A stretch of DNA of 64,000 bases. Origin: Trinickia symbiotica. GTDB taxonomy: Bacteria > Pseudomonadota > Gammaproteobacteria > Burkholderiales > Burkholderiaceae. The notes under the pieces were generated by a model. It was not told the DNA's origin. It saw only the letters and a program-made list of their open reading frames with translations, and made no database searches. Shown here one piece after another: positions 30,313 through 40,246 of this stretch. The position numbers were made by a program, and so were the translations under genes. Position 1 is the first letter of the stretch. Each line of letters begins with the position of its first letter. The stretch covers positions 62,001 through 126,000 of the forward strand of contig NZ_PTIR01000011.1 in assembly GCF_002934455.1 (NCBI RefSeq). Reading direction: 5' to 3'.

Positions 30313-31905
30313 ATGCCCAACACGCTGCCCTTGCCTTCGGGCGTCGAAATCACCGGCGCCATCGAGCCGGGCTTCGAGAAAATCCTCACGCACGACGCGC
30401 TCGCGCTCGTCTCGCAGCTGCATCGCACGTTCGAGCCGCGCCGGCGCGAGCTATTGCAGGCGCGCGCGGCTCGGACCGAACGGCTCGATGCGGGTGAGCG
30501 CCCCAGCTTCCTCACAGAGACCAAAGCGATCCGAGAAGGCGATTGGACGATAGCGCCGCTTCCGCGCGATCTCGAATGCCGGCGCGTCGAGATCACGGGC
30601 CCCGTCGAGCGCAAGATGATCATCAACGCGTTGAACTCGGGCGCCGACGCCTATATGACGGACTTCGAGGATTCCAACACGCCGAACTGGCACAATCAGA
30701 TTACGGGGCAGCTGAATCTGATCGACGCTGTGCGCCGCAATATTTCGCTCGAGCAGAGCGGCAAGACATACAGGCTCAACGACAAGATCGCCACGCTGAT
30801 CGTGCGTCCGCGCGGCTGGCACCTCGGCGAGAAGCACGTGAAGGTCGATGGCCAGCGCGTATCGGGCGGCATCTTCGATTTCGCGCTCTATCTCTTCCAT
30901 AACGCGAAGGAACTCGTCGCGCGCGGCAGCGGCCCCTACTTTTATCTGCCGAAGCTCGAGAGCCATCTCGAAGCGCGCCTCTGGAACGACGTATTCGTCG
31001 CGGCACAGGAAGCGCTCGGCATCGCCCGCGGCACTATCCGCGCGACAGTGCTCATCGAAACGATCCTCGCGGCGTTCGAGATGGACGAAATTCTCTACGA
31101 GTTGCGCGAGCACAGTTCGGGGCTCAACGCGGGCCGCTGGGACTACATCTTCTCGGCAATCAAGAAATTCAGGAACGACAAAGACTTTTGCCTCGCGGAC
31201 CGCGCGCAGATCACGATGACGGTACCGTTCATGCGCGCCTATGCGTTGCATCTGCTGAAGGTCTGCCACAGGCGAAATGCGCCCGCGATCGGCGGCATGA
31301 GCGCGCTGATCCCGATCAAGAGCGACGCGGCGGCGAACGAAAAGGCCATGAGCGGCGTACGGGCCGACAAAGCGCGCGATGCCACGGACGGCTATGACGG
31401 CGGCTGGGTCGCGCATCCGGGACTCGTTCCCGTTGCGATGGAAGAGTTCGTCAAGGTGCTCGGCGACAAGCCGAATCAGATCGCCAAGCAGCGCGACGAC
31501 GTACAGGTGACGGCGAAGGATCTGCTCGACTTCCGCCCCGAGACGCCGATCACGGAGGCCGGCCTGCGCAACAACATCAACGTCGGCATCCATTACCTCG
31601 GCTCCTGGCTCGCGGGCAACGGCTGCGTGCCGATCCACAACCTGATGGAAGATGCCGCGACGGCGGAGATCTCCCGCTCGCAAGTCTGGCAATGGATTCG
31701 CTCGTCGAAGGGCAAGCTCGACGACGGCCGCAAGGTCACGGCCGAACTCGTGCGGGATCTGACGAAAGAGGAACTCGAGAAAGTGAAGAAAGAGGTGGGC
31801 AGCGACGTGGCGCCCTACGTCCGTGCCGCGCAGATTTTCGAAAAAATGTCGACGGCGGAGCAATTCACCGAGTTCCTCACGCTGCCGCTTTACGAGGAGC
31901 TATAA
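30313..31905 (+). CDS. aceB: Malate synthase A
   Basis: AceB condenses glyoxylate with acetyl-CoA to malate, completing the glyoxylate shunt. At 530 residues it is the A-type (AceB), not the longer GlcB form. Characteristic segments are [16 protein letters not shown] (metal/glyoxylate site), [12 protein letters not shown], the family signature [17 protein letters not shown], and [15 protein letters not shown] near the C-terminus. The same enzyme could consume glyoxylate produced from oxalate-derived intermediates by the cluster 8 kb away; that link is inference. Confidence 0.96.
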   Translation: MPNTLPLPSGVEITGAIEPGFEKILTHDALALVSQLHRTFEPRRRELLQARAARTERLDAGERPSFLTETKAIREGDWTIAPLPRDLECRRVEITGPVERKMIINALNSGADAYMTDFEDSNTPNWHNQITGQLNLIDAVRRNISLEQSGKTYRLNDKIATLIVRPRGWHLGEKHVKVDGQRVSGGIFDFALYLFHNAKELVARGSGPYFYLPKLESHLEARLWNDVFVAAQEALGIARGTIRATVLIETILAAFEMDEILYELREHSSGLNAGRWDYIFSAIKKFRNDKDFCLADRAQITMTVPFMRAYALHLLKVCHRRNAPAIGGMSALIPIKSDAAANEKAMSGVRADKARDATDGYDGGWVAHPGLVPVAMEEFVKVLGDKPNQIAKQRDDVQVTAKDLLDFRPETPITEAGLRNNINVGIHYLGSWLAGNGCVPIHNLMEDAATAEISRSQVWQWIRSSKGKLDDGRKVTAELVRDLTKEELEKVKKEVGSDVAPYVRAAQIFEKMSTAEQFTEFLTLPLYEEL

Positions 31906-32010
31906 GCCGTGGCCTGAACGGCAGGCACGGCTGTCGCGAGCTGCGCGCAGCCGTGTTTGCGCGTGGCGCCATCGTTCGCTCGAGACCGGACTGCAACCGA
32001 GCCACGGCCG

Positions 32011-32436
32011 TCATCCGAGCGCGGGCTCCGCGTCGCGTGTGAGCCGGTACTCGACCCAGTCGCCGATTTCGATCCGCGGCAGGCCGGCCACCGATTCGGC
32101 GTCGACGGGATAGTAAAGGCAGGTCAGGTTGCGCCCGTCCACGGCGACGGTGACTTCGCGTGACTTGAAAAGCCCCTCCACGCCGGGGTAGACCTCCTCG
32201 ATTTCATCGAGAACGGGGACGAGGGCATCGTCGATCTCATAGACGTCGCCGTGCACGAGTCCGGCGGCGGCGGCGTCGAGCACGAGTCCCGGGTAAAGCC
32301 CAAAGTCATAGAGACGCCCGCGCACCGCGGCAGTGCCGGTGAGACGCGGCGCCTCGATGTCATGGCGTGCCGCGGCGCGCACAATATCGTTGATCTCGCC
32401 TGCGCGCAACGTGCCGTACACGAAAACGTATCGCAT
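32011..32436 (-). CDS. Gamma-glutamylcyclotransferase family protein
   Basis: This is a 141-residue BtrG/GGCT-fold protein. The N-terminus MRYVFVYGTLRAGEIND contains the YGTLR substrate-binding loop. VHGDVYEIDDALVPVLDEIEEVYPG carries the acidic residue expected for catalysis, and LYYPVDAESV follows. Family members cleave gamma-glutamyl-amine bonds or glutathione to yield 5-oxoproline; the real substrate is unknown. A GTG two codons upstream (32442) is at a better distance from AGGAG and could be the true start. It is divergent from the AraC-type regulator gene. Confidence 0.85.
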   Translation of the reverse strand: MRYVFVYGTLRAGEINDIVRAAARHDIEAPRLTGTAAVRGRLYDFGLYPGLVLDAAAAGLVHGDVYEIDDALVPVLDEIEEVYPGVEGLFKSREVTVAVDGRNLTCLYYPVDAESVAGLPRIEIGDWVEYRLTRDAEPALG

Positions 32437-32724
32437 CCGCACTCGTTCTCCTGTTCGCTCGCCCCGTAGTGGCATGGTGGGTGGTTCCGCCGCACGCGCC
32501 GCTCGCCTGCCAGGCAGCCTCGAAGCGCGGAATACGGCACGCGCGCCGCCGGAGCCGTGCCGGTCGCGCGCATCCAAAGAGCGCATTATGCATGCCTCGA
32601 GGGCCACCGCGGAACCCGGGCCGCTCATACAATAGCGAACCATGAGGACCCGTGAGGATTCGCGTGCCGGCCCCGTGCCGCGCTCCGCGAAGCCCGCTCG
32701 AGTCGCCTGCCGATCCGTTTCGCC

Positions 32725-33603
32725 ATGACCGAATCGACTGTCCCACTGCCTTCGGCGCGCGTACGCTTTGCCGACATTCCGCCGCAATTCGCGCCGACGC
32801 GCGACCATCCGGTTCGCGTGCGCTCGCGAGCCGTTCCGGCCGGCGAACGCATCGCCTTGCACATGCACGCATGGGCGCAGGTGGCCTACGCGTCGCGTGG
32901 GGTGCTGCGCATCGGCGTCGAGAGCAGCACCTGGATCGTCCCGCCCTCGCGCGCAATCTGGGTGCCGCCGCACGTGCCGCATGAAGTCGTCATCGTCGAA
33001 GACGCCTATCTGCGCGCGCTCTATATCGACGAATCCGTGGTGCCGGCGGGACTCGAGAGTTGCCGCGTCATGGAAGTCTCACCGCTTTTGCGCGAACTGA
33101 TCGCGTCCATCGACGCGGCCGACTTGTCGCCCGCGCGTGAGCGCCTGCTCGGCGCGCTCGCCCTCGATGAGCTGACGCACTCGGTCCCGTTGCCGCTATC
33201 GGTGCCGATGCCGCGTGAAAAAAGGTTGCGCGCGCTTTGCGACGCCCTGCTCGCCGATCCGGGCAACGCGGACCCGCTCGAGTATTGGGCGGCAACGGTC
33301 GGCGCGAGCACGCGCACGATCGCGCGGCTCTTTCGCCAGGAACTCGGCATGAGTTACTCGCAATGGCGCCAGCAGGCCGTGCTCGCGCGGGCGATTCCGC
33401 TGCTCAGCCAGGGGAGGCCGCTGTCGCATATCGCGCAGGCGCTCGGCTACCAGAGTCAGAGCGCGTTTTCGGCCATGTTCCGCCGAGCGTTCGGGGAGAG
33501 CCCGCGGGCGTTCATGGTGCGCGGGCACGAGCGCCGGCAAGAAAGCAAGGCGCTGGAAGAAGACGAGCTCGAGGATCTGCCGGACGGCCAGGCCGGCCGT
33601 TGA
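32725..33603 (+). CDS. AraC family transcriptional regulator
   Basis: This is a 292-residue regulator. The N-terminal cupin-like sensor (about residues 30-110) includes LHMHAWAQVAYASRGVLRIG and SRAIWVPPHVPHEV. The C-terminal double helix-turn-helix lies at about 160-265, with VGASTRTIARLFRQELGMSYSQW and ISHIAQ-type LSHIAQALGYQSQSAFSAMFRRAFGESP. It ends in an acidic tail. The cupin with HMH and PHVPHE histidines resembles the AraC members that control efflux or aromatic metabolism genes. The inducer and targets are unknown; the adjacent divergent gene encodes a gamma-glutamylcyclotransferase. Confidence 0.9.
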   Translation: MTESTVPLPSARVRFADIPPQFAPTRDHPVRVRSRAVPAGERIALHMHAWAQVAYASRGVLRIGVESSTWIVPPSRAIWVPPHVPHEVVIVEDAYLRALYIDESVVPAGLESCRVMEVSPLLRELIASIDAADLSPARERLLGALALDELTHSVPLPLSVPMPREKRLRALCDALLADPGNADPLEYWAATVGASTRTIARLFRQELGMSYSQWRQQAVLARAIPLLSQGRPLSHIAQALGYQSQSAFSAMFRRAFGESPRAFMVRGHERRQESKALEEDELEDLPDGQAGR

Positions 33604-33636
33604 TCGCGCCGGGCGCCGCTTGGAGTCGGACGCGGA

Positions 33637-34101
33637 TCAGACGCGCCGCGTCATATGGCGGATCGCGCCGATCTGAGTGATCCGCGGGCCGGTCACACGA
33701 TAGCCCATGCGCAGATAGAGACGCGCAGCCGGGTTGTCGACGAAGACGCGCAGCTGCAGCTCGCTCAATCCCCGCTCGCGAGCCCAACGATGCGCCGTCT
33801 CGAGCATATAAGTGCCGGCCCCCTGGCCGCGGTAGCCGGCCGCGATCTGGACGTCACGGATGTGCAGCGAATTACCCTCTTCGGTCAGGCGCATGACGCC
33901 CACGCGCTGGCCGTCGGCTTCGAGAATATAGTTTTCCGATTCGCGCCAGCTGACGAAGAAAAGATCGGCACGCCAGACGAGATGATGGCGTTCGTAGTAG
34001 CCGTTCATGTTGTTGCGCGTCAGCGCCTCGGCGAACTCGAAGTCTTCGGGCGCGGCGTCACGCAGGGCGAACGGCAGCGGTGCGTCGGTGGGAGCGAACA
34101 T
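33637..34101 (-). CDS. GNAT family N-acetyltransferase
   Basis: This is a 154-residue acetyltransferase. The acetyl-CoA motif A is VQIAAGYRGQGAGTYMLETA, followed by LQLRVFVDNPAARLYLRMGYRV, a standard GNAT ending. The substrate is unknown. The ATG at 34099-34101 is chosen, though no good ribosome-binding site precedes it; an in-frame TTG at 34158 would add 19 residues. It converges on the AraC regulator gene with a 33-bp gap. Confidence 0.82.
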   Translation of the reverse strand: MFAPTDAPLPFALRDAAPEDFEFAEALTRNNMNGYYERHHLVWRADLFFVSWRESENYILEADGQRVGVMRLTEEGNSLHIRDVQIAAGYRGQGAGTYMLETAHRWARERGLSELQLRVFVDNPAARLYLRMGYRVTGPRITQIGAIRHMTRRV

Positions 34102-34260
34102 CTGCGCGGCAACGGGACGATTCAGGGACACGGTACGGCACTGGGACGCCGCTTGCAACTGAGATTTCCCCCGGCGATGGTGCGGCGCGACACATGGCTG
34201 CCGGCGCGTGTCACGGCCGCTCTCTTCGTTTCCGATCCACGTGCGATTAGCTGTAAGCCA

Positions 34261-34294
34261 AAAAAAAGCCCGTTGAATTCATCAACGGGCTTTT
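34261..34294 (-). terminator. Intrinsic terminator of the first tRNA-Glu/Asp pair
   Basis: Read on the minus strand, GCCCGTTGA at 82-90 of this block pairs with TCAACGGGC (9-bp stem, 5-nt loop, plus strand 34268-34290). It is followed by a run of seven T (plus-strand A run at 34261-34267). It lies 9 bp after the 3' end of tRNA-Asp. Confidence 0.85.
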
Positions 34295-34299
34295 CGATT

Positions 34300-34376
34300 T
34301 GGCGGAGTGGACGGGACTCGAACCCGCGACCCCCGGCGTGACAGGCCGGTATTCTAACCGACTGAACTACCACTCC
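34300..34376 (-). tRNA. tRNA-Asp (GTC), copy 1
   Basis: This 77-nt gene has an encoded CCA end. On the minus strand it begins GGAGTGGTAGTTCAGTCGG and the acceptor stem GGAGTGG pairs with CCACTCC, discriminator G. The anticodon loop CCTGTCACG gives anticodon GTC. The T arm contains GGTTCGAGTCC. Identical in its core to the second copy at 34615. Confidence 0.97.
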
Positions 34377-34477
34377 AGTCTTGCAGATCATGGCCCGCGA
34401 GCGTCGGTCGTGTCTCACGGGCTGCGGCGTCTCGTGCCTCCGGGTTTAACCCGGCGCTCGAATACGCCACCGATATC

Positions 34478-34553
34478 TGGCGTCCCCTAGGGGATTCGAA
34501 CCCCTGTACTCACCGTGAAAGGGTGATGTCCTAGGCCTCTAGACGAAGGGGAC
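34478..34553 (-). tRNA. tRNA-Glu (TTC), copy 1
   Basis: This 76-nt gene has an encoded CCA end. The acceptor stem GTCCCCT pairs with AGGGGAC, the anticodon loop CCTTTCACG gives TTC, and the T arm has GGTTCGAATCC. It precedes tRNA-Asp copy 1 in the direction of transcription, with about 100 bp between them. Confidence 0.97.
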
Positions 34554-34580
34554 AAACGTACCGCTTACACCTTTATTAAA

Positions 34581-34612
34581 AAAGCCCGTTCAAGCCTACT
34601 GAACGGGCTTTG
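34581..34612 (-). terminator. Intrinsic terminator of the second tRNA-Glu/Asp pair
   Basis: AGCCCGTTCA (34583-34592) and TGAACGGGCT (34600-34609) form a 10-bp stem with a 7-nt loop. On the minus strand they are followed by TTTTTAATAAAG. The hairpin closely resembles the terminator at 34261-34294, as expected if the whole pair was duplicated. Confidence 0.8.
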
Positions 34613-34614
34613 TC

Positions 34615-34691
34615 TGGCGGAGTGGACGGGACTCGAACCCGCGACCCCCGGCGTGACAGGCCGGTATTCTAACCGACTGAACTACCACTCC
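34615..34691 (-). tRNA. tRNA-Asp (GTC), copy 2
   Basis: This 77-nt gene with encoded CCA has the same acceptor, D, anticodon (GTC) and T arms as copy 1. It lies between tRNA-Glu copy 2 and the second terminator. Confidence 0.97.
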
Positions 34692-34780
34692 ACTTTCTTT
34701 GCATCATACTCGCGAGCGTCGGTCTCGTCTCTCGAGCTGCGGCACGTCATCGCTTCCGCGACTGAAATACCGCCGATGTC

Positions 34781-34856
34781 TGGCGTCCCCTAGGGGATTC
34801 GAACCCCTGTACTCACCGTGAAAGGGTGATGTCCTAGGCCTCTAGACGAAGGGGAC
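34781..34856 (-). tRNA. tRNA-Glu (TTC), copy 2
   Basis: This 76-nt gene with encoded CCA is identical in its arms to copy 1, anticodon TTC. It is the promoter-proximal gene of the array, about 72 bp downstream of a good promoter. Confidence 0.97.
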
Positions 34857-35181
34857 AAAATCTCTTCGTACTACCGCGCTTCGCAATCAACTTTTGGCCA
34901 TCAACTTTCGCCGAAAGCGAAGAACGCTATTCTAGCTTCCCGTTCGCCGTTTGTGAAGTTTTTTCTTTCCTCACATCGGGCGCCCGAAGGACTTTCCGCG
35001 CGCCGGCCGACCCATTCCCGCAACGATCGACTGCCTTCCGCGAAAGCCCTCTAGCTTCGAAAAGCGAGCCTGCGATTATACGCATCGTCCGCCGTGATGC
35101 GCAAGCGGACGCCGACGTCAGGTTCGGGGTTCGGGTTGGCCCAACAGAGATCAGCAATCGGTCCGCCGCCCGGCCCCTTCC
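34857..35181 (-). promoter_or_regulatory. Upstream region of the tRNA array, strong promoter at 34929-34957
   Basis: On the minus strand TTCACA (34957-34952), a 17-bp spacer and TAGAAT (34934-34929) form a near-consensus sigma-70 promoter about 72 bp before tRNA-Glu copy 2. A second exact TATAAT (35080-35075) with TTGCGC 18 bp upstream is a possible additional promoter. I see no protein gene in this 325-bp gap; the one short open frame (34927-35157) has no family resemblance and no ribosome-binding site. Confidence 0.6.
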
Positions 35182-36573
35182 TCAGACCGCCAGAGCCTGC
35201 AGCAGCGCATCTACGCTCGCTTTCGCGTCGCCGAACAGCATCCGCGTGTTTTCCTTGTAGAAGAGCGGATTGTCGACGCCCGCATAGCCGGACGCCATGC
35301 TGCGCTTCGAGACGACGACGGTGCGAGCCTTCCAGACTTCGAGCACCGGCATCCCGGCAATCGGGCTCGCCGGGTCTTCGAGCGCGCCGGGATTGACGAT
35401 ATCGTTCGCACCGATCACCAGCACGACGTCGGCATGGGCGAAGTCGTCGTTGATCTCGTCCATCTCGAGCACGATGTCGTACGGTACCTTCGCTTCGGCG
35501 AGCAGAACGTTCATGTGCCCCGGCAACCGACCCGCGACGGGATGAATGCCGAAGCGCACGCGCACGCCCATCGCGGAAAGCTTGCGCGTGATCTCGCTGA
35601 TCGTCGATTGCGCCTGAGCCACGGCCATGCCGTAGCCCGGCACGATGATGACATCCGACGCATCGCGCAACATGGCGCCGACTTCGTCGACCGTCGCCGA
35701 GACGACCTCACCCTCGACCTGCGCCGCGGCCGCGCCGCTCGACGCGCCGAAACCGCCGAGTATCACCGATAGAAAGCCTCGGTTCATCGCGCGGCACATG
35801 ATGTAGCTCAGAATCGCGCCGCTGGAGCCGACGAGCGCGCCCGTCGTGATCAGCAGATCGTTGTCGAGCATGAACCCCGTGGCCGCCGCCGCCCAGCCCG
35901 AGTAGCTGTTCAGCATGGACACGACGACGGGCATATCCGCCCCGCCGATCGCCATCACGAGGTGAACGCCGAGCGCGGCGGCGAGCACGATCATCGTCAG
36001 GAGTGCGAACAATCCGGACTCGACGGTCGGTGCCGTCAGAAAGCGATAACCGAGCACGGCGCACAGTGCGACGACGAGAAGATTGAGCAGGTGCCGAGCG
36101 GGCAAGACGAGCGGTTTGCCGCCGATCGTCCCTTGCAGCTTGAGGAACGCGACGATCGATCCGGCGAACGTCACCATGCCGATCAGTGCGCCAAGGTAGA
36201 TCTCGCATTCGTGGATCGTCTGCTGCACGCCCTCTTGCCCCGCCGCGGGCGCGAGATAGCTGTTGACGGCCGTCACGACGGCCGCGAGGCCCACGAAACT
36301 GTGCAGGATCGCCACGAGCTGCGGCATCTGCGTCATTTCCACGCGCTGCGCGAGAAGCGCGCCCAACGCCGCCCCCGTCGCGGCACAGACGACCACGATC
36401 GCAAGACTGACGCCGGGCGCGATGACAAGCGTCGCCGCGACGGCAATCAGCATGCCGATCATGCCGTACAGGTTGCCGCGCCGCGCCGTGAGCGGATTGC
36501 CGAGGCCGCGCAGGCTCAAAATGAACAGCGTGCTCGCGCCCAGATACGCGACGTTGCCGATTCCGTTCAACAT
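35182..36573 (-). CDS. pntB: NAD(P) transhydrogenase subunit beta
   Basis: PntB is the beta subunit (463 residues) of the inner-membrane proton-translocating transhydrogenase, which drives NADPH formation from NADH with the proton gradient. About eight or nine membrane segments fill residues 1-260. The soluble NADP-binding domain III begins near 285 with [15 protein letters not shown] and includes [37 protein letters not shown] and [17 protein letters not shown]. It follows pntA by 12 bp. Placement at the end of an operon led by a formyl-CoA transferase suggests use in oxalate or formate metabolism. Confidence 0.95.
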   Translation of the reverse strand: MLNGIGNVAYLGASTLFILSLRGLGNPLTARRGNLYGMIGMLIAVAATLVIAPGVSLAIVVVCAATGAALGALLAQRVEMTQMPQLVAILHSFVGLAAVVTAVNSYLAPAAGQEGVQQTIHECEIYLGALIGMVTFAGSIVAFLKLQGTIGGKPLVLPARHLLNLLVVALCAVLGYRFLTAPTVESGLFALLTMIVLAAALGVHLVMAIGGADMPVVVSMLNSYSGWAAAATGFMLDNDLLITTGALVGSSGAILSYIMCRAMNRGFLSVILGGFGASSGAAAAQVEGEVVSATVDEVGAMLRDASDVIIVPGYGMAVAQAQSTISEITRKLSAMGVRVRFGIHPVAGRLPGHMNVLLAEAKVPYDIVLEMDEINDDFAHADVVLVIGANDIVNPGALEDPASPIAGMPVLEVWKARTVVVSKRSMASGYAGVDNPLFYKENTRMLFGDAKASVDALLQALAV

Positions 36574-36585
36574 CAGGACTCCTTA

Positions 36586-38193
36586 TCAATTACGCTGGAA
36601 CATTCTCAGCATGCGCTGCGTGACGAGAAATCCGCCCGCGATGTTGATCGTCGCGACGAAAAGCGCGATGCCGCCAAGCGTCGTCACAAGCGTGTTCGAC
36701 GTGCCGAGCTGCAGCAGCGCCCCGATGACGATGATGCCGCTGATCGCGTTCGTCACGCTCATGAGCGGCGTATGCAACGCCGGCGTCACGTTCCAGATGA
36801 CCTGGTACCCGACGAAGACCGCGAGCACGAAGACCGTCAGATGAGCAACGAACGACGGGGGCGCAACGGCACCCAATGCGAGCAATGCCACGGCGGCAAT
36901 GGCGATGAACGCGAGCGTGCCCATACCGGGTTTCCGTCGAGCGCCTTCGCCGTTTTCCTTCTGAGCGGCTGCGCCCGGCGCGCGCGCCGCATGGTTCGCC
37001 GATTCGCCGGCACGCTCGACGCTCGCCTTCTTTTCCGTCGCCGGCTGCTTCGGCGCGGGCGGCGGCCAGACGATCGAACCTTCGTGAACGACCGTCGCGC
37101 CCCGCATGACTTCGTCGTTCATATCGATTCGCAGCGCGCCATCCTTGTTCGACGTGAGATCGGTCAGCAAATGCCGGATGTTCGTCGCATAGAGCTGGCT
37201 CGACTGCGTCGCCATCCGGCTCGGCAGGTCCGTGTAGCCGACGATCGTCACGCCATGCACGTTCACGACCTCGCCGGGCTTCGTGAGCTCGCAGTTGCCG
37301 CCCTGCTCGGCCGCCATATCGACAATCACGCTGCCCGGCCGCATCGACTCGACCATCTCGGCCGTGATGAGCGTCGGCGCGGCCTTGCCGGGAATGAGCG
37401 CCGTCGTGACGATGATGTCGATTTCCTTCGCCTGTGCCGCGAAGAGCGCCATCTCGGCCTCGATGAAGCGCGCGCTCATTTGCTTGGCGTAGCCGCCGCT
37501 GCCGCTGCCCTCCTCGTCGATATCGACTTTCAGGAACTCAGCGCCCATGCTTTGCACTTGCTGCTCGACTTCGGGACGCGTATCGAACGCACGCACGATC
37601 GCACCGAGGCCGCGCGCCGCGCCGATGGCCGCAAGCCCCGCCACACCGGCGCCGATGACCATCACCTTCGCCGGCGGCATCTTGCCCGCCGCGGTGATCT
37701 GCCCCGTGAACAGCCGCCCGAAGTGGTGAGCGGCTTCGATCACGGCGCGATAGCCGGCCATGTTCGCCATCGAGCTCAACGCGTCGAGCTTTTGCGCACG
37801 CGAAATGCGCGGCACGCAGTCCATCGCGAGGACGTTCGTCCGACGCTCGGCGAGGCACGTCAGCAACCCCGGGTTCTGCGCGGGCCAGACGAAGCCGATC
37901 AGCGTGGCACCCTCCCGGATCAGAGAGGTCTCGTCGACGTCGAGCCGCGGGTGGAACGCGGGCGGACGCACTTTGACGATGACATCAGCCCCGGACCAAA
38001 GCGCGCGGGTATCGCTGACCATCTCGGCGCCGGCAGTGCGATAGGCGTCGTCGTCGAACGACGCGGCGGCTCCGGCACCCGCTTCGACCGTCACCGCGTA
38101 TCCGAGCTTGATCAACTGCGCGACAGTATCGGGCGTCGCCGCGACGCGGCGCTCGCCCGGATGCACTTCGCGTGGCACGGCGATGGTCGTCAT
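36586..38193 (-). CDS. pntA: NAD(P) transhydrogenase subunit alpha
   Basis: This is a 535-residue alpha subunit that holds both the NAD-binding domain and the alpha membrane segments in one chain, as in E. coli. MTTIAVPREVHPGERRVAAT opens the alanine-dehydrogenase-like domain. VMVIGAGVAGLAAIGAARGLGA is the NAD-binding Rossmann loop at about residues 165-190, and FLKVDIDEEGSGSGGYAKQMS is typical. A 40-45-residue charged, Ala/Glu/Lys-rich linker (about 385-430) leads to four membrane segments. The ATG at 38191-38193 overlaps the stop of the upstream FAH-family gene, so translation is coupled. Confidence 0.94.
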   Translation of the reverse strand: MTTIAVPREVHPGERRVAATPDTVAQLIKLGYAVTVEAGAGAAASFDDDAYRTAGAEMVSDTRALWSGADVIVKVRPPAFHPRLDVDETSLIREGATLIGFVWPAQNPGLLTCLAERRTNVLAMDCVPRISRAQKLDALSSMANMAGYRAVIEAAHHFGRLFTGQITAAGKMPPAKVMVIGAGVAGLAAIGAARGLGAIVRAFDTRPEVEQQVQSMGAEFLKVDIDEEGSGSGGYAKQMSARFIEAEMALFAAQAKEIDIIVTTALIPGKAAPTLITAEMVESMRPGSVIVDMAAEQGGNCELTKPGEVVNVHGVTIVGYTDLPSRMATQSSQLYATNIRHLLTDLTSNKDGALRIDMNDEVMRGATVVHEGSIVWPPPAPKQPATEKKASVERAGESANHAARAPGAAAQKENGEGARRKPGMGTLAFIAIAAVALLALGAVAPPSFVAHLTVFVLAVFVGYQVIWNVTPALHTPLMSVTNAISGIIVIGALLQLGTSNTLVTTLGGIALFVATINIAGGFLVTQRMLRMFQRN

Positions 38194-38975
38194 TGCTCCC
38201 CCGTCGCCGCGAGCGTGTTCGAAAGCGAGCCGATCCCATCGATCGACACCGTCACCGTCGCCCCGTCCTTGATCGATCCGACGCCGATCGACGTGCCGCA
38301 CGCGATCACGTCGCCCGGCATCAGCGTCATGTCCTGCGAGAGCAGGCTCACCTGCTGCGCCGGCGAGAAGATCATGTCGTCGAGCGGATAGTTCTGCCGC
38401 TCGGTATCGTCGAGTCGGGTTGCCACGCGCGCGGCGCGCCAATCGAAGTCGCAGCGGATCGCAGGGCCGATGCAGCTGAACGTATCGAAGCCCTTTGCCC
38501 GACACCATTGCGCGAAGTTCGGATCTTCGTCCAACAACTCGACGGCCGTGACATCGTTGATGCAGGTATAGCCGAAGATGTACCGATCGGCCTCGTCCAC
38601 CGCCACGTTGCTGCAGCGCTGCCCGATCACGATGCCGAGCTCGCCCTCATAGGCGATCTTGCCGCGGTATGCGCGGGGGCGTCGGATGGGGGCGCCAGGC
38701 CCGATGACGGACATCGGCGGCTTTATCAAAAACAGCGGATGAACGGGCGCGGCCTTGCCGAGCTTCTCGGCAAGCGCATGGAAGTTGTTCCAGAGCGCGA
38801 CGACCTTGGTCGGCACGCACGGACTCAACAGCGTCACGTCGTCGAGATGCCGCCGGCCTCCCGTTTGTTCGGGGTCGCCGAACATGTTGCCGCGGTATTC
38901 AACAACGCAGTCGTCTTCGAGCAAGCCGAAGCCGACGCTTCCGTCCTTCGACAGAAAGCGGACCCATGATGTCAT
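38190..38975 (-). CDS. Fumarylacetoacetate hydrolase family protein
   Basis: This is a 261-residue protein of the FAH superfamily. KVVALWNNFHALAEKLGK and PLFLIKPPMSVIGPGAPI are the oxyanion/substrate-lid segments. The acidic metal ligands are visible in YEGELGIVIGQ and FGYTCINDVTAVELLDEDPNF, and MTLMPGDVIACGTSIGVGSIKDG is the conserved C-terminal core. Members hydrolyse C-C bonds of beta-diketo acids or decarboxylate oxaloacetate; the substrate here is unknown. It lies 23 bp after frc copy 1 and overlaps pntA. That position suggests a role with oxalyl-CoA-related or short dicarboxylic acids, which is inference. Confidence 0.85.
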   Translation of the reverse strand: MTSWVRFLSKDGSVGFGLLEDDCVVEYRGNMFGDPEQTGGRRHLDDVTLLSPCVPTKVVALWNNFHALAEKLGKAAPVHPLFLIKPPMSVIGPGAPIRRPRAYRGKIAYEGELGIVIGQRCSNVAVDEADRYIFGYTCINDVTAVELLDEDPNFAQWCRAKGFDTFSCIGPAIRCDFDWRAARVATRLDDTERQNYPLDDMIFSPAQQVSLLSQDMTLMPGDVIACGTSIGVGSIKDGATVTVSIDGIGSLSNTLAATGEQ

Positions 38976-38998
38976 GGGGGTTCTCCTTTATCGGATCG

Positions 38999-40246
38999 TC
39001 AGATCGCTCCGACCTCGCGCAGATGCGCGACGTCTTCGGGGGTGAAGCCGAGCTCGGCCATGACTTCGTCGGTATGCTCGCCGAGCAGCGGCGAGCGCGT
39101 CACTAACGTGGGGCTGTCCGACAGCTTGATGGGATTGCCGACCGTCAGGTACGGTCCGCGAACCGGATGATCGACTTCGACGATCGTGCCGGTTTCGCGC
39201 AGCGCTTCGTCTTCGGCAATCTCCTTCATCGAGAGCACCGGGCCGCAAGGGATGTCGTACTTGTTCAGAATCTGCATCGCCTCGAACTTCGTCTTCGTCA
39301 TCGTCCAGCGCTCGATTTCAGCGAAGATCTCCTTAAGGCGCGGCAAGCGCGCTTGCGGCGTCGCGTAGTCGGGATCGGTAATCCACTCTTCCTTGCCGAT
39401 CACGTTGCAGACCTTGGCCCATACCGGGGCCTGCGCGATGAAATAGATGTAGGCGTTATAGTCCCATTCCCAATTCTTGCAGCGCAGGATCCAGCCCGGC
39501 TGACCACCGCCCGACGCGTTGCCCGCGCGCGGCACGGCCGGCCCGAACGTCCCCTGCGGGTGCTGCGGATATTCGCGCAACACACCCGTGCGGTCGAGCC
39601 GCTGCTGGTCGCGCAGCTTGACGCGGCACAGGTTGAGCACGGCATCTTGCATCGCCGCGAGCACATACTGTCCGCGGCCGGTCATTGTCCGTTGATAGAG
39701 CGCTGTCACGATGCCCAGCGCGAGATGGAGTCCGGTGCCGCTATCGCCGATCTGTGCGCCGCTCACGACGGGCGGCCCATCGTCGAAACCCGTCGTCGAA
39801 GCCGCACCGCCCGCGCACTGCGCGACATTCTCATAGACCTTGCAGTCCTGGTAAGGGCCGGGGCCGAAGCCCTTGACCGACGCCATGATCATGCGCGGAT
39901 TCAATTCATGGATGCGCTCCCAACCGAAACCCATCCGCTCGATCGCACCCGGCGCGAAGTTCTCGACGAGTACGTCGCATTGTCGAATCAACGCCTCGAG
40001 GACCTTCTTGCCTTCGGGATGCTTCGCGTCGATCGTGACCGAACGCTTGTTGTGGTTGAGCATCGTGAAGTAAAGGCTGTCGGCATCGGGGATGTCGCGC
40101 AGTTGCTCGCGCGTGACGTCGCCGGCTCCTGCCCGCTCGACCTTGATCACGTCCGCGCCGAACCAGGCGAGCAGCTGCGTGCAGGTCGGGCCGGACTGCA
40201 CATGCGTGAAATCGAGGACGCGCACACCCATCAGTGCCTTGCTCAC
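38999..40246 (-). CDS. frc: Formyl-CoA:oxalate CoA-transferase, copy 1
   Basis: This is a class III CoA-transferase of 415 residues that moves CoA from formyl-CoA to oxalate. The GTG at 40244-40246 follows AGGAA and gives [20 protein letters not shown]. The catalytic aspartate expected from Frc structures is D168 in [43 protein letters not shown] and [13 protein letters not shown] are all Frc-like. The mobile glycine loop reads NASGGGQPG, whereas canonical Frc and copy 2 have GGGGQ, so one glycine is replaced by serine. It leads the operon frc-FAH-pntA-pntB. A related substrate instead of oxalate is possible. Confidence 0.85.
   Translation of the reverse strand: MSKALMGVRVLDFTHVQSGPTCTQLLAWFGADVIKVERAGAGDVTREQLRDIPDADSLYFTMLNHNKRSVTIDAKHPEGKKVLEALIRQCDVLVENFAPGAIERMGFGWERIHELNPRMIMASVKGFGPGPYQDCKVYENVAQCAGGAASTTGFDDGPPVVSGAQIGDSGTGLHLALGIVTALYQRTMTGRGQYVLAAMQDAVLNLCRVKLRDQQRLDRTGVLREYPQHPQGTFGPAVPRAGNASGGGQPGWILRCKNWEWDYNAYIYFIAQAPVWAKVCNVIGKEEWITDPDYATPQARLPRLKEIFAEIERWTMTKTKFEAMQILNKYDIPCGPVLSMKEIAEDEALRETGTIVEVDHPVRGPYLTVGNPIKLSDSPTLVTRSPLLGEHTDEVMAELGFTPEDVAHLREVGAI

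Noticed and set aside
34299-34490. Short plus-strand frame starting MAEWTGLEPATPGVTGRY over the tRNA genes
   Set aside because: This is the familiar false protein produced by translating the antisense of tRNA-Asp; the tRNA structure is unambiguous.
34927-35157. 76-codon minus-strand frame upstream of the tRNA array
   Set aside because: It overlaps the promoter, has no ribosome-binding site and no recognisable family.
35962-38391. Very long open frame on the plus strand (about 809 codons) opposite pntB and pntA
   Set aside because: Its translation is Arg/His-rich with no domain, and it lies wholly antisense to two well-recognised genes. This is a shadow of high-GC codon use.
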